A stretch of 64,000 nt of DNA from Timema cristinae (taxonomy: Eukaryota > Arthropoda > Insecta > Phasmatodea > Timematidae), in contig JBCFYV010011164.1 of the NCBI GenBank assembly GCA_039000515.1, forward strand, positions 39,132,363 to 39,196,362, written 5' to 3'. Numbering within the stretch: the first letter of the stretch is position 1; every line of letters begins with the position of its first letter. Below, one piece after another: positions 1 to 9,595 of this stretch. The notes under the pieces are model-generated. The model had not been told where the DNA came from. It was given only the letters and a program-made list of their open reading frames with translations, and did no database searches. A program made the position numbers and the translations under genes.

Positions 1-479
1 ATTTTTTAAAGTAAAAAATGGGGTAGTTAAGTGTGACCCATGTACCAAAAAGGCTCAAGTTTCCTTAGGGGATGATGATACCTCATTAGATCTAGTTTTG
101 CACCCTATCTTCCAGAGAAGGCAGATGAGCCTATTCCTGAAGTAAAGCAGTCTTATGAGGGGCTACTCAATCCTATATCAGCTAATCGAGAAGCAGTTAC
201 ATTTTAACTGTTAAATTCCCTGATAAGCATGGTTTACGATCTTTCTAGTCAGGTAAAAAATTGAGCAATGATAATTTGGTTTTTAAATCCCATATCTCAG
301 AATTTTTAGCTATAACGTTCCCAGTTTGCTTAGTTTCCGTTGAAACAGAGTGTTCCTTATCTTCATGCTCTTCTATTCCAATTGAATAACACCATATACT
401 TTTCATATATCTAATTCACAGAACATACCTAAATTAACTTCTAGCCAAGCTTAATATTCTAGCAAAACAAGCTCTGTTA

Positions 480-830
480 TCGACTCTAAGATTGTTCAGC
501 CCTCACAAGATAGATCGCAGTCTGCATCAGCAAGCTCTGAAGATGGGTTCACAGTTGTGTCACGTCGTAAAAACAAGTCAGCGAATTCCAAATTGCGCGA
601 GGATCCGCCGGTTCAGCGTTTCACGACTTTCTCATTGTACTTTACTAATGGAAGTTGCTGCCAGAGCAGATTATCAGTGAGGAGTCTCCCTGTGTCTTGG
701 CCCCTGCAAAAGATGCTGTTGCATTTGACCTTGGATCTCAAGAGGATATAATTCCAACTAAACCCGTGACCATTGATGGAGTTCTGGAGGATACCACCCA
801 AGCTAATTCCTCGTGAATACTTGTAACATT
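480..830 (+). pseudogene. LINE ORF1 C-terminal remnant
   Basis: One frame from about 490 reads as a serine/glutamine-rich stretch followed by a short segment with the pattern DGFTVVSRRKNKS, then a basic tail. The DGFxxVxxRK-N pattern is commonly seen near the C-terminus of insect LINE ORF1 (gag-like) proteins. The frame breaks soon after, and the endonuclease of ORF2 begins downstream in the same orientation, as expected for a bicistronic LINE. The 60-odd-codon frames opened by ATG here are in other frames and are not the real one. No zinc knuckles are visible in what remains. Confidence 0.55.
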
Positions 831-859
831 TTATAATGTTATCAAAATGTGTGTGCTCT

Positions 860-1970
860 ATGTACTAAAGCTAGGGAATAACCTACAAATGTTTGTTTTA
901 TTAATTATCTATTATTTGTTGGTCGAAACTTAGCTTTCTAGTGAGTATGTTAATGAACATTATTTTCCCCCTAAATATAAAGTTTATAGGTCTGATAGGA
1001 TTTATGATGACGCTACTGTCTCAAGTGGTGGTGGTGTTCTTATTTATATTATTGACTCTATTTCAATTGTGGCCAGAAGAACTGACATAGAGAATAATAT
1101 GGAATGTGTCTGGGTTGAAATCCCAACCTTTGATCACCAAAAACTGTTAATTGGGAGCATATATCTTGCTCCCTAAACAAAATTAGAAATATTTAATAAT
1201 TACTTTACATTTCTTGAAAGTGCTTTGGCCAACTACCCTTTCGAGTAATACAATTAGGTGATTTTAACTGCCCCAAATTTGATTGGCAATATCATCATGC
1301 TCAAAACATATCGCATTTCTACATTAGATTAAAATCTACTCAGTTTCTTGCCATTGACTATTGTAATAAAGATTAGAACAACTTAATGGATCTGATAATA
1401 AAGACAAAAACTTCCTTGATCTTGTCTTTGCTAATTTTTGCAGCACCTTGATATTGCATAGCTCTCAATCACTAGTAAATACTGATTTATTTCATCTACC
1501 CTTATTGATTACACTGAATGTACCCATTACTACTAAAAATAATGACACCCCCATCATATATATTGATTATTTACGTGGCGAATACCTAAAACTTTACAAT
1601 GACCTTGCCACTACTGATTGTTCTTATGTTCTTTCAACTAGTGATGTTAATTTGGCCACAGATAATCTCACCAATTTAGTCCAAACGAAAATCAAGACGC
1701 ATATTCCTCAAATTAATATTCAGAATCCCTCTAAATATCTGAATTAGTTTTCTTCTACAATTAAATATTATATCAGGAAAACGAATCAAGAAATTAAAAA
1801 AAAAAAAAAAACATGAGCTATATTCATATTTTCCACACTCTTGTAAATTAGTTAAAATATTTCAATTATAGACAGAGCCAATTGGATGAACTCTATAGAA
1901 CATAATATCAAAATCAAACACAAGGATTTTTGGAAATTTGTTAAATATAATCGTGTGAATAATGTATTTC
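860..1970 (+). pseudogene. LINE ORF2 endonuclease domain, disrupted
   Basis: Translation shows the hallmarks of an apurinic/apyrimidinic-type endonuclease: an early V-E-T-x-L-S segment, then YKVYRSDR followed by SGGGVLIYI (about 975-1050), a GSIYLAP segment (about 1155), a degraded GDFNCPKFDW segment (about 1258-1290) that would carry a catalytic aspartate/asparagine pair, and LDLVFANF (about 1417-1440). After the domain comes the usual linker to the reverse transcriptase, with DFWKFVKYNR at about 1928-1957. Several stops and frame changes separate these pieces; the 99-codon frame at 1448-1747 is one intact fragment of this linker. In the family this domain nicks target DNA to prime reverse transcription. 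This copy cannot encode it. Confidence 0.75.
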
Positions 1971-2029
1971 CAATATGTATATAGATTATTAGCAAGATTA
2001 TTACGGATTATTTATTAATTGTAAATGAG

Positions 2030-2515
2030 TTTAGACCTACTTTCATTCCGTGTATGGTTCAGCCCTACACTGCCTTGTTATTGAAACTAGCGTGCACTGT
2101 ATCCATACCACGTTTTATCCTTGAATATTGCTAATTTACGCATCAGACTGGATACCTAAAGTAATTTTTCTGAAACATTGATAGTTTCCATTTTGTTTAG
2201 AATAATTATAAATATTTAAAAATGAAATTTAATCATAATCGTTATAGCCGATTTTGTGAAAATCGACTTTATCTCTTTTTGCCCTCCACTAAGCTACCCT
2301 TAATTATAGGGTTAGATAGCCAATTCATAAATTACCTCAGGGAGACCCTATGAATACCCTAGATACGAGGTCTTAGCCCAATCGGTAAAATAGTTGGAGG
2401 TACAAACAGACAGAAAGAAATAAAGAAAGAAAGAAAGTCAAAAATTACTTTTTTGGATTAGGGAGGTCATGAAACGTCAAGCAAGATTCATCAAAATATT
2501 TTTTCACTGCGTGCT
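2030..2515. repeat. Dispersed repeat interrupting the LINE
   Basis: This stretch resembles 61925-62335 and, more weakly, 61480-61760: all contain a TTTACGCATCAGAC-type segment or its neighbours, a 'CCCTTAATT-TAGGGTT' block, a run of GACAGA units, and a GG-GGTCATGA(A/G)AC segment in the same order. It lies exactly where the LINE lacks its reverse transcriptase core, so it was inserted in, or replaced, that core. The class is unknown; no inverted ends or coding were seen. Confidence 0.6.
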
Positions 2516-2544
2516 TTGATAAATTCTTTACTAACCAAATCTAT

Positions 2545-2900
2545 TATGGTTTTGACAGAATTCGAAACATTTTAGGTATCCAAACTCTCAATTCGCGTAG
2601 ACTTTATTGTGATGTCCTTTTATGATTTAAATATTTTTAATAGCAATATTTCTTGTAAATTTTTCCCTTGATCATGTAGGTATACATGTCCCTTCTTGGG
2701 CCTCTCGCTATCCAAAATTATTTTCTCTCAACAACGCTTACAAGATGAGCACTATAGGCCATTGTATCCATAGTGCTAATTCCAGATTTGTCAACTTGAT
2801 CTTTTTTATCATAAAATCAAAGCAAAGCTCAGTGAGTTATTTTAATGAACTCCCATATAACTAATTTACCCTCTGAGACTCTGCCTTGGATATTTAAATT
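2545..2900 (+). pseudogene. LINE ORF2 C-terminal remnant
   Basis: One frame reads as the region downstream of the reverse transcriptase in jockey-like elements: a segment with LNSRRLYCDVLFL, then a hydrophobic stretch, VPSWASRYP, and an NSRFVNL-like block. This order (RR-x-Y/L-D-V-L-F-L, then a 'VPSxxxRxP' turn, then an asparagine-rich block) is usual near the C-terminus of these proteins. One or two frame changes are needed to read it through. It follows the interrupting repeat and precedes the 3' untranslated tail ending near 3185. Confidence 0.6.
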
Positions 2901-3185
2901 TAGTTTATTCTGATTTATTTTTTGCTTACTCTTAATGTTATACTTCTTAAAACTTACGTCTTTACTTTTCTAAATTTATTTATTTAATATTTTTATAATA
3001 GATTATTAATAATTGTCTTTTTTTTGTAGTTATTCATCAATATGTATCATTATATAGCTATTCTTGCTGTTTTATTTTATCATATGTGGTTGTATGGTAC
3101 TTGTGTACTTTTCAAGGCTGGCCTATCATAGGTCTTACAACTTTTTGCCAGCACTGTAATCATTGAAATTCAAATTGAAATACCT

Positions 3186-3585
3186 AAACAATAGCCGTTA
3201 AATAATGGTACCATTATATCGGCGTTGTGTTAAAATATATGCTTGTATTTACTAAAAGGCGCTTTGAATGTCTATTCGTAAGAGAAACAAGGTATACTTT
3301 ACCTATTATCTATAATCTTTATAATCACTCAACTCTGTTCATACTCAGTATTCACTTCACATACACTAATAAAATAATTTTGCAAAAGGTTATGGGTACG
3401 TACACTCTATCTATTTAATGAATAAATATAAATATAGGGATAAACCAAGTTTTCAGACGTCTTCCGTCAAGAAAACTAGTCATTAGAATATTGTTGTAAC
3501 TATTGATAGCGAAAACCCGAATCAGTGCGTACGTGCTCTATACGCGAGTCGAGATTGATCTGGTTTCAGCACTAGTATATACGAG
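3186..3585. other. Unannotated AT-rich stretch
   Basis: No coding, tRNA-like or repeat signal recognised. The 63-codon frame at 3227-3418 has no family signature. Confidence 0.5.
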
Positions 3586-3762
3586 GCAATTCAGCTTTCC
3601 AGGTAAACATTTTTACAGGTTGTAGGAGGTGAGAAGTATTTCTATCTAGTAAACTTGGGTTTAGTAACGCCAAATAGTGATATCACAATACTTCAAAGAT
3701 GGCGTTGTATGCACCTGAAGGGTAGGCAACACATGCAGGACGTCTCGCAAAACAACACTTCT
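3586..3762 (+). repeat. Inverted-arm repeat, left copy
   Basis: The segment with CCAGGTAAAC..., GAAGTATTTC, a GCCAAAT-GTG block and GGGTAGGCAACAC is matched in reverse complement at about 9955-10118. Similarity covers about 170 bp with many substitutions and small gaps. The two copies face each other around the LTR element, so they may be the ends of one older foldback element split by that insertion, or two independent copies of a dispersed family. The 84-codon frame starting at 3655 runs through it and is not supported as a gene. Confidence 0.6.
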
Positions 3763-3919
3763 CCCTTCCCCTACACACACGATGGTATCAGCGTCGCAGA
3801 GTGGCTTTGCACTGTTAGCTGTCAACATGGAGGGACATTACATGTTTCTGAAATGTCAGACATGCGATGTGGCTGGAGGCAACGCACTGGCAGCAGAACG
3901 TCTGTATGAAGATAGTTAT

Positions 3920-3923
3920 CCAT
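3920..3923. repeat. Target site duplication CCAT (left)
   Basis: CCAT precedes the left LTR and recurs directly after the right LTR at 9475-9478. A 4-bp duplication fits Ty3/gypsy-type integration. Confidence 0.85.
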
Positions 3924-4776
3924 TGTAATGCAATAGATTGACCCTAAGGAGTATTTGAAAGCATTGACCATTTATCATTCTAATTATTCATATAATCAAA
4001 AATATTTTACATATAATTAAACATATTTTACTTTATTTAAATAGTACAACCTATTACGTGGCGCTTAAATCACGTCTTCCTCTAAATTATTTACTAGTTA
4101 GTTCACGCCTCGTGGTAAGATGGCAGCATCTACTGGAGCTAAATTTAAGAAATGTTAAGTATTTCCTTCGAGAAACATCCAAAAGCAATAGGTATTTTTC
4201 TCTCTGGGTTTGTAGGTGTGTAATTTATCGTTAGGAAGATTCCTTCGAGAAGCTTCTATTGAACTCAGATATATGTGACTTTTTGAAACTCCGTATTTTC
4301 ACTGTGCAATCGGTCGTGGTTTTGAATGGACGTGCTTTAAGCGATCAGTGATTATAATTGTTAGGCCCTCGACATGATCGTGTTTCGATTAGAAAATATT
4401 AATAACAATATGATTTAAATTTAAAGAATAAACAGATATCAAACTTTATGTGATATATTATCATTTATTAAAGTCTAATGATAAGGAACGAGGCATTATA
4501 AGTAAAGCACATAGTTGCGTAATAGAAATAATGATTTACGGAGTGACTTATAAATGACTCTGTTATGTAATATAGCAAATAGCGACACAACGTGGGGCAT
4601 TTACAATCAAAAATATTACGAAGTGTAATAAATGACGTCCAACGAGGGGCGGAACGCGAAAAGTGTAACAAATAGCATTCCAACGAGGGGCTGAAGAAAC
4701 GTAATGTAACAAATGGCGACACAACGTGGGGGTTAATAGGCGACTATTAACGCTCGCCAAGACTCGTAATGTAACA
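3924..4776 (+). repeat. Left long terminal repeat
   Basis: Begins TGTAATGCAATAG and ends ACTCGTAATGTAACA. It contains a polyadenylation-type AATAAA at 4427-4432. Its last 210 bp hold four degenerate copies of the LTR-end plus primer-site junction (see separate entry). Minus-strand frames of 65-84 codons here are artefacts of those copies. Confidence 0.92.
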
Positions 4777-4797
4777 AATGGCGCTACAACTTAGGGG
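4567..4797 (+). repeat. Ladder of LTR-end/primer-binding-site-like modules
   Basis: A module of about 30 bp, roughly GTAAnA-AATGGCG followed by CAACGTGGGG, occurs at about 4567-4598, 4623-4650, 4663-4690 and 4701-4732, then once more at 4766-4797, where it straddles the true LTR end and the working primer-binding site. The last internal copy (4701-4732) is the closest match to the working one. The same four internal modules recur in the right LTR (offset 4698). Confidence 0.8.
4779..4797 (+). promoter_or_regulatory. Primer-binding site of the LTR element
   Basis: TGGCGCTACAACTTAGGGG starts 2 bp after the left LTR. The initial TGG is the complement of a tRNA 3' CCA end, as in most LTR retrotransposons. 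The module relatives upstream read TGGCG-CACAACGTGGGG, which resembles lysine-tRNA primer sites of other retroelements; the tRNA identity is an inference. Confidence 0.8.
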
Positions 4798-4839
4798 CAC
4801 GAACACCGCGAACTGAGACAGGTGCGTTAACTGAGCTAA

Positions 4840-5060
4840 AGGAAGAGACGGCACACCAGGAGACGGCACATAATCACCAAAGGACGGCACACCACACCAA
4901 GGAGACGGCATAGTCAAGAAACAGCGCAAAGGACTGTTGGAGACGGCACACCTGCAAGAGACGACACGCCGACGGCACACCTGCAAGAGACGGCACACCA
5001 ACGGCACACCATCAAGGAACGGGACGGAGGACCTTTTGGAGACGGCATGCAGTCAAGAAA
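4840..5060 (+). repeat. Leader repeats of GAGACGGCACACC
   Basis: Between the primer-binding site and gag, the motif (GA)GACGGCACACC or close variants recurs roughly ten times at irregular spacing, with a longer block (GACGGCATnnnnCAAGAAACAGCG) appearing twice, near 4905-4930 and 5040-5065. A possible packaging or translation-control region of the transcript; function unknown. An 89-codon frame across it (4937-5206) is a by-product of the repeats. Confidence 0.65.
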
Positions 5061-5357
5061 CAGCGTCGAGGACAGATAAGTGGTCAACAGAAGCTGTAAC
5101 TCTAATTAAAAAAAAAAAAAAAAAAAAACTTAATCTAATTTCAATTGTGTATTTTGGGGTAGTAAAATTTTGTTTCTATATGTTGGGATTTCACAAATCA
5201 AATTAAAACTAACAATATAAAAGTGTATGGGCCTAATTTTAAATTAAATTTCTCACTATAGAAAGTAATTCTTAGATCAATAGTACTTGAAATTTGTCAA
5301 GGCCTAACACAAATTAATTCAAGATCAACTTAAGAAAAATTTATTTAAATTTTCAAC

Positions 5358-6623
5358 ATGGCAGACAAGGTGATAAGAGAACCTGAAGAGTATGATGATG
5401 AAGACACAATGCCATTTATTTATGAGGAGGATGAAAGGGCAGGTCAATTCAGGAGGGCAAATTGTGAACAGGAACAAGAAGGGAGTGAGGAGGAAGTAAG
5501 GGCTAGCTCTGGGGAGGTAGCAAGTAACGAAGTAATCCTGCAAACGCTGAATCAAAGTGTAGGGGGAACAATAACCTTAGTGGAAGAGAGGGTGGCTAAA
5601 CCAGTAGAACAAGTAGATCTTTTAAATGTTATATTAGAAAATATGAGAGAACTCGGATGTAAAATTGATCGAACTGCATCAGAAAATAAACAGGATTTTA
5701 AAACTTTAGAAACTAAACTCAACCAAAAGGTCGACGAACAATCAAAGAATATAAATAAAAAATTTGAGAAATTAGAATTAATTAATCAAAATTTTATCCA
5801 ACAAATTAATGAAATTAATGACAGGGTTTCAGAAGGAGAAAAAAAACAAGGAAATTTAGAGGTTAGGCAGGAAAATCTAAGAAAGGAACAGTTTAAGTTA
5901 ATCGATCAAATATCTTCAGTGACAAACAAAACAGAGGGTTTGGAGAAAAAATTAGATAAAGAAACCAGTAAATTAGAAAAACAAATACAAACACAGGATA
6001 TACAGATAGCACACAACAAATCAGCTGTTCAGGTAGTGCAATCCAATTTGGAAATTCAAATAGAAAAGGTGAGGTTAGAAATTGAAGGGCAAGAGGATGC
6101 TAATAGGCAATTTATTAAGGAAAATATTAATGAGGAGATTCAAATAAAAAGGAAAGAAATTGTGGAGATAAAAGAAATTGTAAATGAAAACAAAAAAACG
6201 GTTGGCACTTTAGATCAGAAAATAAACAACTTAGCTGATCAAGTACAACTTAACAAAGGTAGGGGGACAGATAACAAAATTGGGTGTAGTCACAATCTCT
6301 TAACCAAAAATGTCAATGACCTTACTTTGTCACTCATTCCTAGGTATACGGGAGCAAAGGGCAAAATATCTGTGGCTCAATATTTGCAAAAAATTGAGAG
6401 AGTTTGGAAAGAAGAGGATTTAAGGGAAAGGAACAAAATTGAAATTTTGCTCTCATGTTTTGAAGGGGAGGCTAGGTATTTAAATTATCCATTGGAAGAA
6501 CACAGGTTGGTGAAACATCTAACAAATCACTTTCCTCTTCAGGTACAAAATGTATTGTTAAGTGTTAGTGCCCAAAATGTGAAGGAGATGGAAAGAATAT
6601 TGATAGGATTTGACAATAGGTAG
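5358..6623 (+). CDS. Gag-like protein of the LTR element (421 aa)
   Basis: Likely the structural protein that assembles the element's RNA into particles. The ATG at 5358 has a favourable context (A at -3, G at +4) and follows a poly-A-rich leader. Residues 1 to about 60 are strongly acidic (EEYDDED, EEDERAG). About 70-300 is a long, lysine/glutamate/glutamine-rich region with heptad character, probably coiled coil. About 324-421 looks like a retrotransposon capsid domain: LIPRYTG, then VAQYLQKIERVWKEED, then LLSCFEGEARYL, with the usual L-x-G-E-A turn. There is no CCHC zinc knuckle and no protease or polymerase follows. The ORF is intact, with no stops, so it may still be under selection or is simply young. 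Ty3/gypsy gag is the best reading; a BEL-type gag is possible. Confidence 0.75.
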   Translation: MADKVIREPEEYDDEDTMPFIYEEDERAGQFRRANCEQEQEGSEEEVRASSGEVASNEVILQTLNQSVGGTITLVEERVAKPVEQVDLLNVILENMRELGCKIDRTASENKQDFKTLETKLNQKVDEQSKNINKKFEKLELINQNFIQQINEINDRVSEGEKKQGNLEVRQENLRKEQFKLIDQISSVTNKTEGLEKKLDKETSKLEKQIQTQDIQIAHNKSAVQVVQSNLEIQIEKVRLEIEGQEDANRQFIKENINEEIQIKRKEIVEIKEIVNENKKTVGTLDQKINNLADQVQLNKGRGTDNKIGCSHNLLTKNVNDLTLSLIPRYTGAKGKISVAQYLQKIERVWKEEDLRERNKIEILLSCFEGEARYLNYPLEEHRLVKHLTNHFPLQVQNVLLSVSAQNVKEMERILIGFDNR

Positions 6624-6845
6624 CTAAGGAATCGGAGAGGGGGTGAGAAATAATAATGTAATTAGAATTATCAAGCAACAAGCTCTAGTATATTATGTAA
6701 TTTTATCTTCTTAACCTTGTAAATAAGGGCCATTTCATTGTAAAGATTAGTATGGAAGGTGACCCTCCTTAATATTTCAATACAGTCCAACTCTGGAAAG
6801 TAAGGACAAGTACTTCATTTTGTTTTCATTATTAATGACAAATTA

Positions 6846-6997
6846 GAGGGAGGGAAGCATCCTCTGAAGTGCTTGGTGAAGGAAGGAGAAGAAATGGATT
6901 TATTACAAAGTATAGTCAGTTGAGGGAGGGAAGCATCCTCTGAAGTGCTTGGTGAAGGAAGGAGTAGAAATGGATTTATTACAAAGTATAGTCAGTT
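6846..6997 (+). repeat. 76-bp tandem duplication
   Basis: 6846-6921 and 6922-6997 are the same 76-bp unit (starts GAGGGAGGGAAGCATCC) with one A/T difference that I can see, so the duplication is recent. Confidence 0.9.
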
Positions 6998-7173
6998 GAG
7001 CGTGGGGGTGTACTCGGAAAGCACCAGGTCAGACAAGTAATTTAAGACAAGCTTATAATAAAAATTGAGTTGAGGCAGGTAATTTCTGCTATACAGTGAC
7101 ATGTTGTGATGTCAGGACTTGGATTCTTCGACGTTTGGCAAGAGAGTAGTTTTGTCGCAGAGGTCTGACTACC

Positions 7174-7325
7174 TTGTGAGTTTTAGGGGGCAGGGATTGA
7201 ACCTGGGCCACCCGAGTTATGGGAATTTTGTAAGTGTTAGGGGGCAGGCATTGAACCTGGGCCACCCGAGTTAAGTATTGTGAGTTTTAGGGGGCAGGCA
7301 TTGAACCTGGACCACCCGTATTAGA
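7174..7325 (+). repeat. Three tandem ~52-bp units with a T-arm-like hairpin
   Basis: Units start near 7174, 7228 and 7278. Each holds GGGGGCAGG(C/G)ATTGAACCTG, which can fold as CAGG/CCTG around a 7-nt loop in the two units with C. On the opposite strand this reads like a tRNA T-arm or polymerase III B box (GGTTCAATGCC). Confidence 0.75.
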
Positions 7326-8610
7326 GTTTTGAGAGTTTTTCTGGGCCAAGGGGTCAGCAGAGTTCTGAACCGCCTGTGGTTACCAGACATTTGAACGAGG
7401 TTTGGACCGTTAAGAGAACGCCTCTTGTGTGTTTTGAAGGCCTGAGAAATGGGATTGTCGGTCACTGTATGCCGGGAAGTATCCTGAGGATACGTTCCAG
7501 TTTTTGGGAGTTAGCCTTTATTGAGCCTGCTATAAAAATAAATCAATATTATGTCACAAGTTTAAAGCAACTTTCTTTTAAATAAAATTTTTAAAGGAAT
7601 AATAATCATAATAATAAATAATAATTAATTATAAGAATATTTCAAAATGTGAGCTTGTATTAAACCACTAAGGTCTTGTTAGAGATTGTATATACTATGG
7701 TTCTCCGTGCTGTGGAGAGATTCAGCATCGAGTTGTTGTTTTTCATTTTGTTTTACTAGGGGTTAAGTGTCATCCTAATTAAATCAATGATACTGTATGA
7801 TAATAATATTTTTCTGTTGTTAGACAATGTATGTGTATGATATTGCCATTTCTATGATTTAAACAATGTACTTATATGTTTTACTAGTAATTATGTTTAT
7901 TTTAATTTTTTATGTTAAGTTAAGCTATTTTCAGCAAATGTGGTGCTCATATAGCAAATTTTAGTTGACCGTTTGGTACATAAAGTTGTAAATGTTTGTG
8001 ATCATATAGCAAGTTTGGCCAAGAGACTTTTAAGAGTAAGTGTAACAAAGTGTTGAGAGCCTTTGTTAAGTGTGTGAAAAAAAATCACAAAAGTGGATCC
8101 GTGAAGGATCATGAAACGAAGTGCAACAATTATTTAAAGAAGATTGTATAGAATTAAAAAAAAGACAAGACATAAAGGAAATGCAAATTGCTTGGAAAAA
8201 ATTAATTAAAAGACACTTCGATTTGAGACAATTAAATTAAATTTTCTTAATATAATAAACTTAGACTATGTTATGTCAGTTAATTATAATTAGGCTGACA
8301 TCTTACTTAGATATTTTATTTCATTTAATCATAATTATACTAAATGTTTTACTTAGAGTATCTTATTTTAGTTAATCCTAATTATAACTGATAAACTTTA
8401 TTTTAATGCTTAATTCATATAACTTCCACTTCAAAATATTGAACTTGATGCAATTTTGTTAATTCTATACAGGATGTTTCAAAATAGTGAAATTTTTGTA
8501 AAATTTGTAAAACTTATACAGGGTGTACGAAAGGTGATCATGTCTTCTTTTTTTTATTTTGGCAAAGCGTATCAAAAAGTATAAGACTAGTCTCTACTTT
8601 CCGATACACT

Positions 8611-8621
8611 TTGGGGGGTAT
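8611..8621 (+). promoter_or_regulatory. Putative polypurine tract
   Basis: TTGGGGGGTAT lies immediately before the right LTR, the position used to prime plus-strand DNA. It is short and ends in three non-purine/mixed bases. Confidence 0.5.
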
Positions 8622-9474
8622 TGTAATGCAATAGATTGACCCTAAGGAGTATTTGAAAGCATTGACCATTTATCATTCTAATTATTCATATAATCAAAAA
8701 TATTTTACATATAATTAAACATATTTTACTTTATTTAAATAGTACAACCTATTACGTGGCGCTTAAATCACGTCTTCCTCTAAATTATTTACTAGTTAGT
8801 TCACGCCTCGTGGTAAGATGGCAGCATCTACTGGAGCTAAATTTAAGAAATGTTAAGTATTTCCTTCGAGAAACATCCAAAAGCAATAGGTATTTTTCTC
8901 TCTGGGTTTGTAGGTGTGTAATTTACCGTTAGGAAGATTCCTTCGAGAAGCTTCTATTGAACTCAGATATATGTGACTTTTTGAAACTCCGTATTTTCAC
9001 TGTGCAATCGGTCGTGGTTTTGAATGGACGTGCTTTAAGCGATCAGTGATTATAATTGTTAGGCCCTCGACATGATCGTGTTTCGATTAGAAAATATTAA
9101 TAACAATATGATTTAAATTTAAAGAATAAACAGATATCAAACTTTATGTGATATATTATCATTTATTAAAGTCTAATGATAAGGAACGAGGCATTATAAG
9201 TAAAGCACATAGTTGCGTAATAGAAATAATGATTTACGGAGTGACTTATAAATGACTCTGTTATGTAATATAGCAAATAGCGACACAACGTGGGGCATTT
9301 ACAATCAAAAATATTACGAAGTGTAATAAATGACGTCCAACGAGGGGCGGAACGCGAAAAGTGTAACAAATAGCATTCCAACGAGGGGCTGAAGAAACGT
9401 AATGTAACAAATGGCGACACAACGTGGGGGTTAATAGGCGACTATTAACGCTCGCCAAGACTCGTAATGTAACA
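8622..9474 (+). repeat. Right long terminal repeat
   Basis: Same length (853 bp) and ends (TG...CA) as the left LTR, followed by the CCAT duplication at 9475-9478. One substitution against the left copy by my reading (8926). Confidence 0.92.
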
Positions 9475-9595
9475 CCATACAAACACCACCCTCTTCACCG
9501 AATGTTCACTGATGTGGACCGGTGTTTGAGTGATATGGTTGCAAAAATTTGTTTGTTAATTTTTTGATTTATTTGAAGTATTTAAAGTTCACTTT

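Larger units (their letters stand above)
1..3185 (+). mobile_element. Decayed LINE (non-LTR retrotransposon), jockey/CR1-like
   Basis: Three coding remnants in the same orientation follow the order expected for a two-ORF LINE: an ORF1 tail (about 490-615), an endonuclease domain (about 860-1970) and the C-terminal end of ORF2 (about 2545-2900). The 3' end is marked by a short A/T-rich direct repeat built on ATTGAAATTCAAATTGAAA at about 3163-3182, a typical LINE tail. The middle, where the reverse transcriptase core should be, is missing and replaced by an unrelated repeat (about 2030-2515). Frameshifts and stops occur throughout, so the copy is dead. The element enters from outside the window on the left. 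Clade assignment (jockey/CR1 group) is inferred from endonuclease and C-terminal motifs only. Confidence 0.75.
6624..8621 (+). other. Non-coding interior of the LTR element where pol would be
   Basis: About 2 kb between the gag stop and the right LTR lack any reverse transcriptase, protease or integrase motif on either strand; the longest frames are 60-70 codons. It contains a 76-bp tandem duplication and a three-copy ~52-bp repeat (separate entries). Near the end a G-run, TTGGGGGGTAT at 8611-8621, abuts the right LTR and is the likely polypurine tract. Confidence 0.7.
3924..9474 (+). mobile_element. Non-autonomous LTR retrotransposon, gag-only, young insertion
   Basis: Two direct LTRs of 853 bp (3924-4776 and 8622-9474), each beginning TG and ending CA, are flanked by the same 4-bp sequence. 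A TGG-initial primer-binding site lies 2 bp after the left LTR. The LTRs differ at one position in my comparison (T at 4228, C at 8926), so the insertion is recent. The 3.85-kb interior encodes one gag-like ORF (5358-6623) and no protease, reverse transcriptase, RNase H or integrase, so copying must use enzymes supplied in trans. The 4-bp duplication and gag shape suggest Ty3/gypsy. Two internal tandem duplications (6846-6997, 7174-7325) and a repeated leader motif (about 4840-5060) are unusual. Confidence 0.9.

Noticed and set aside
4468..5007. Minus-strand frames of 65-86 codons in and after the left LTR (and their copies at 9166-9482)
   Set aside because: They arise from the LTR junction modules and the GACGGCACACC leader repeats; the copies at 9166-9482 are just the second LTR.
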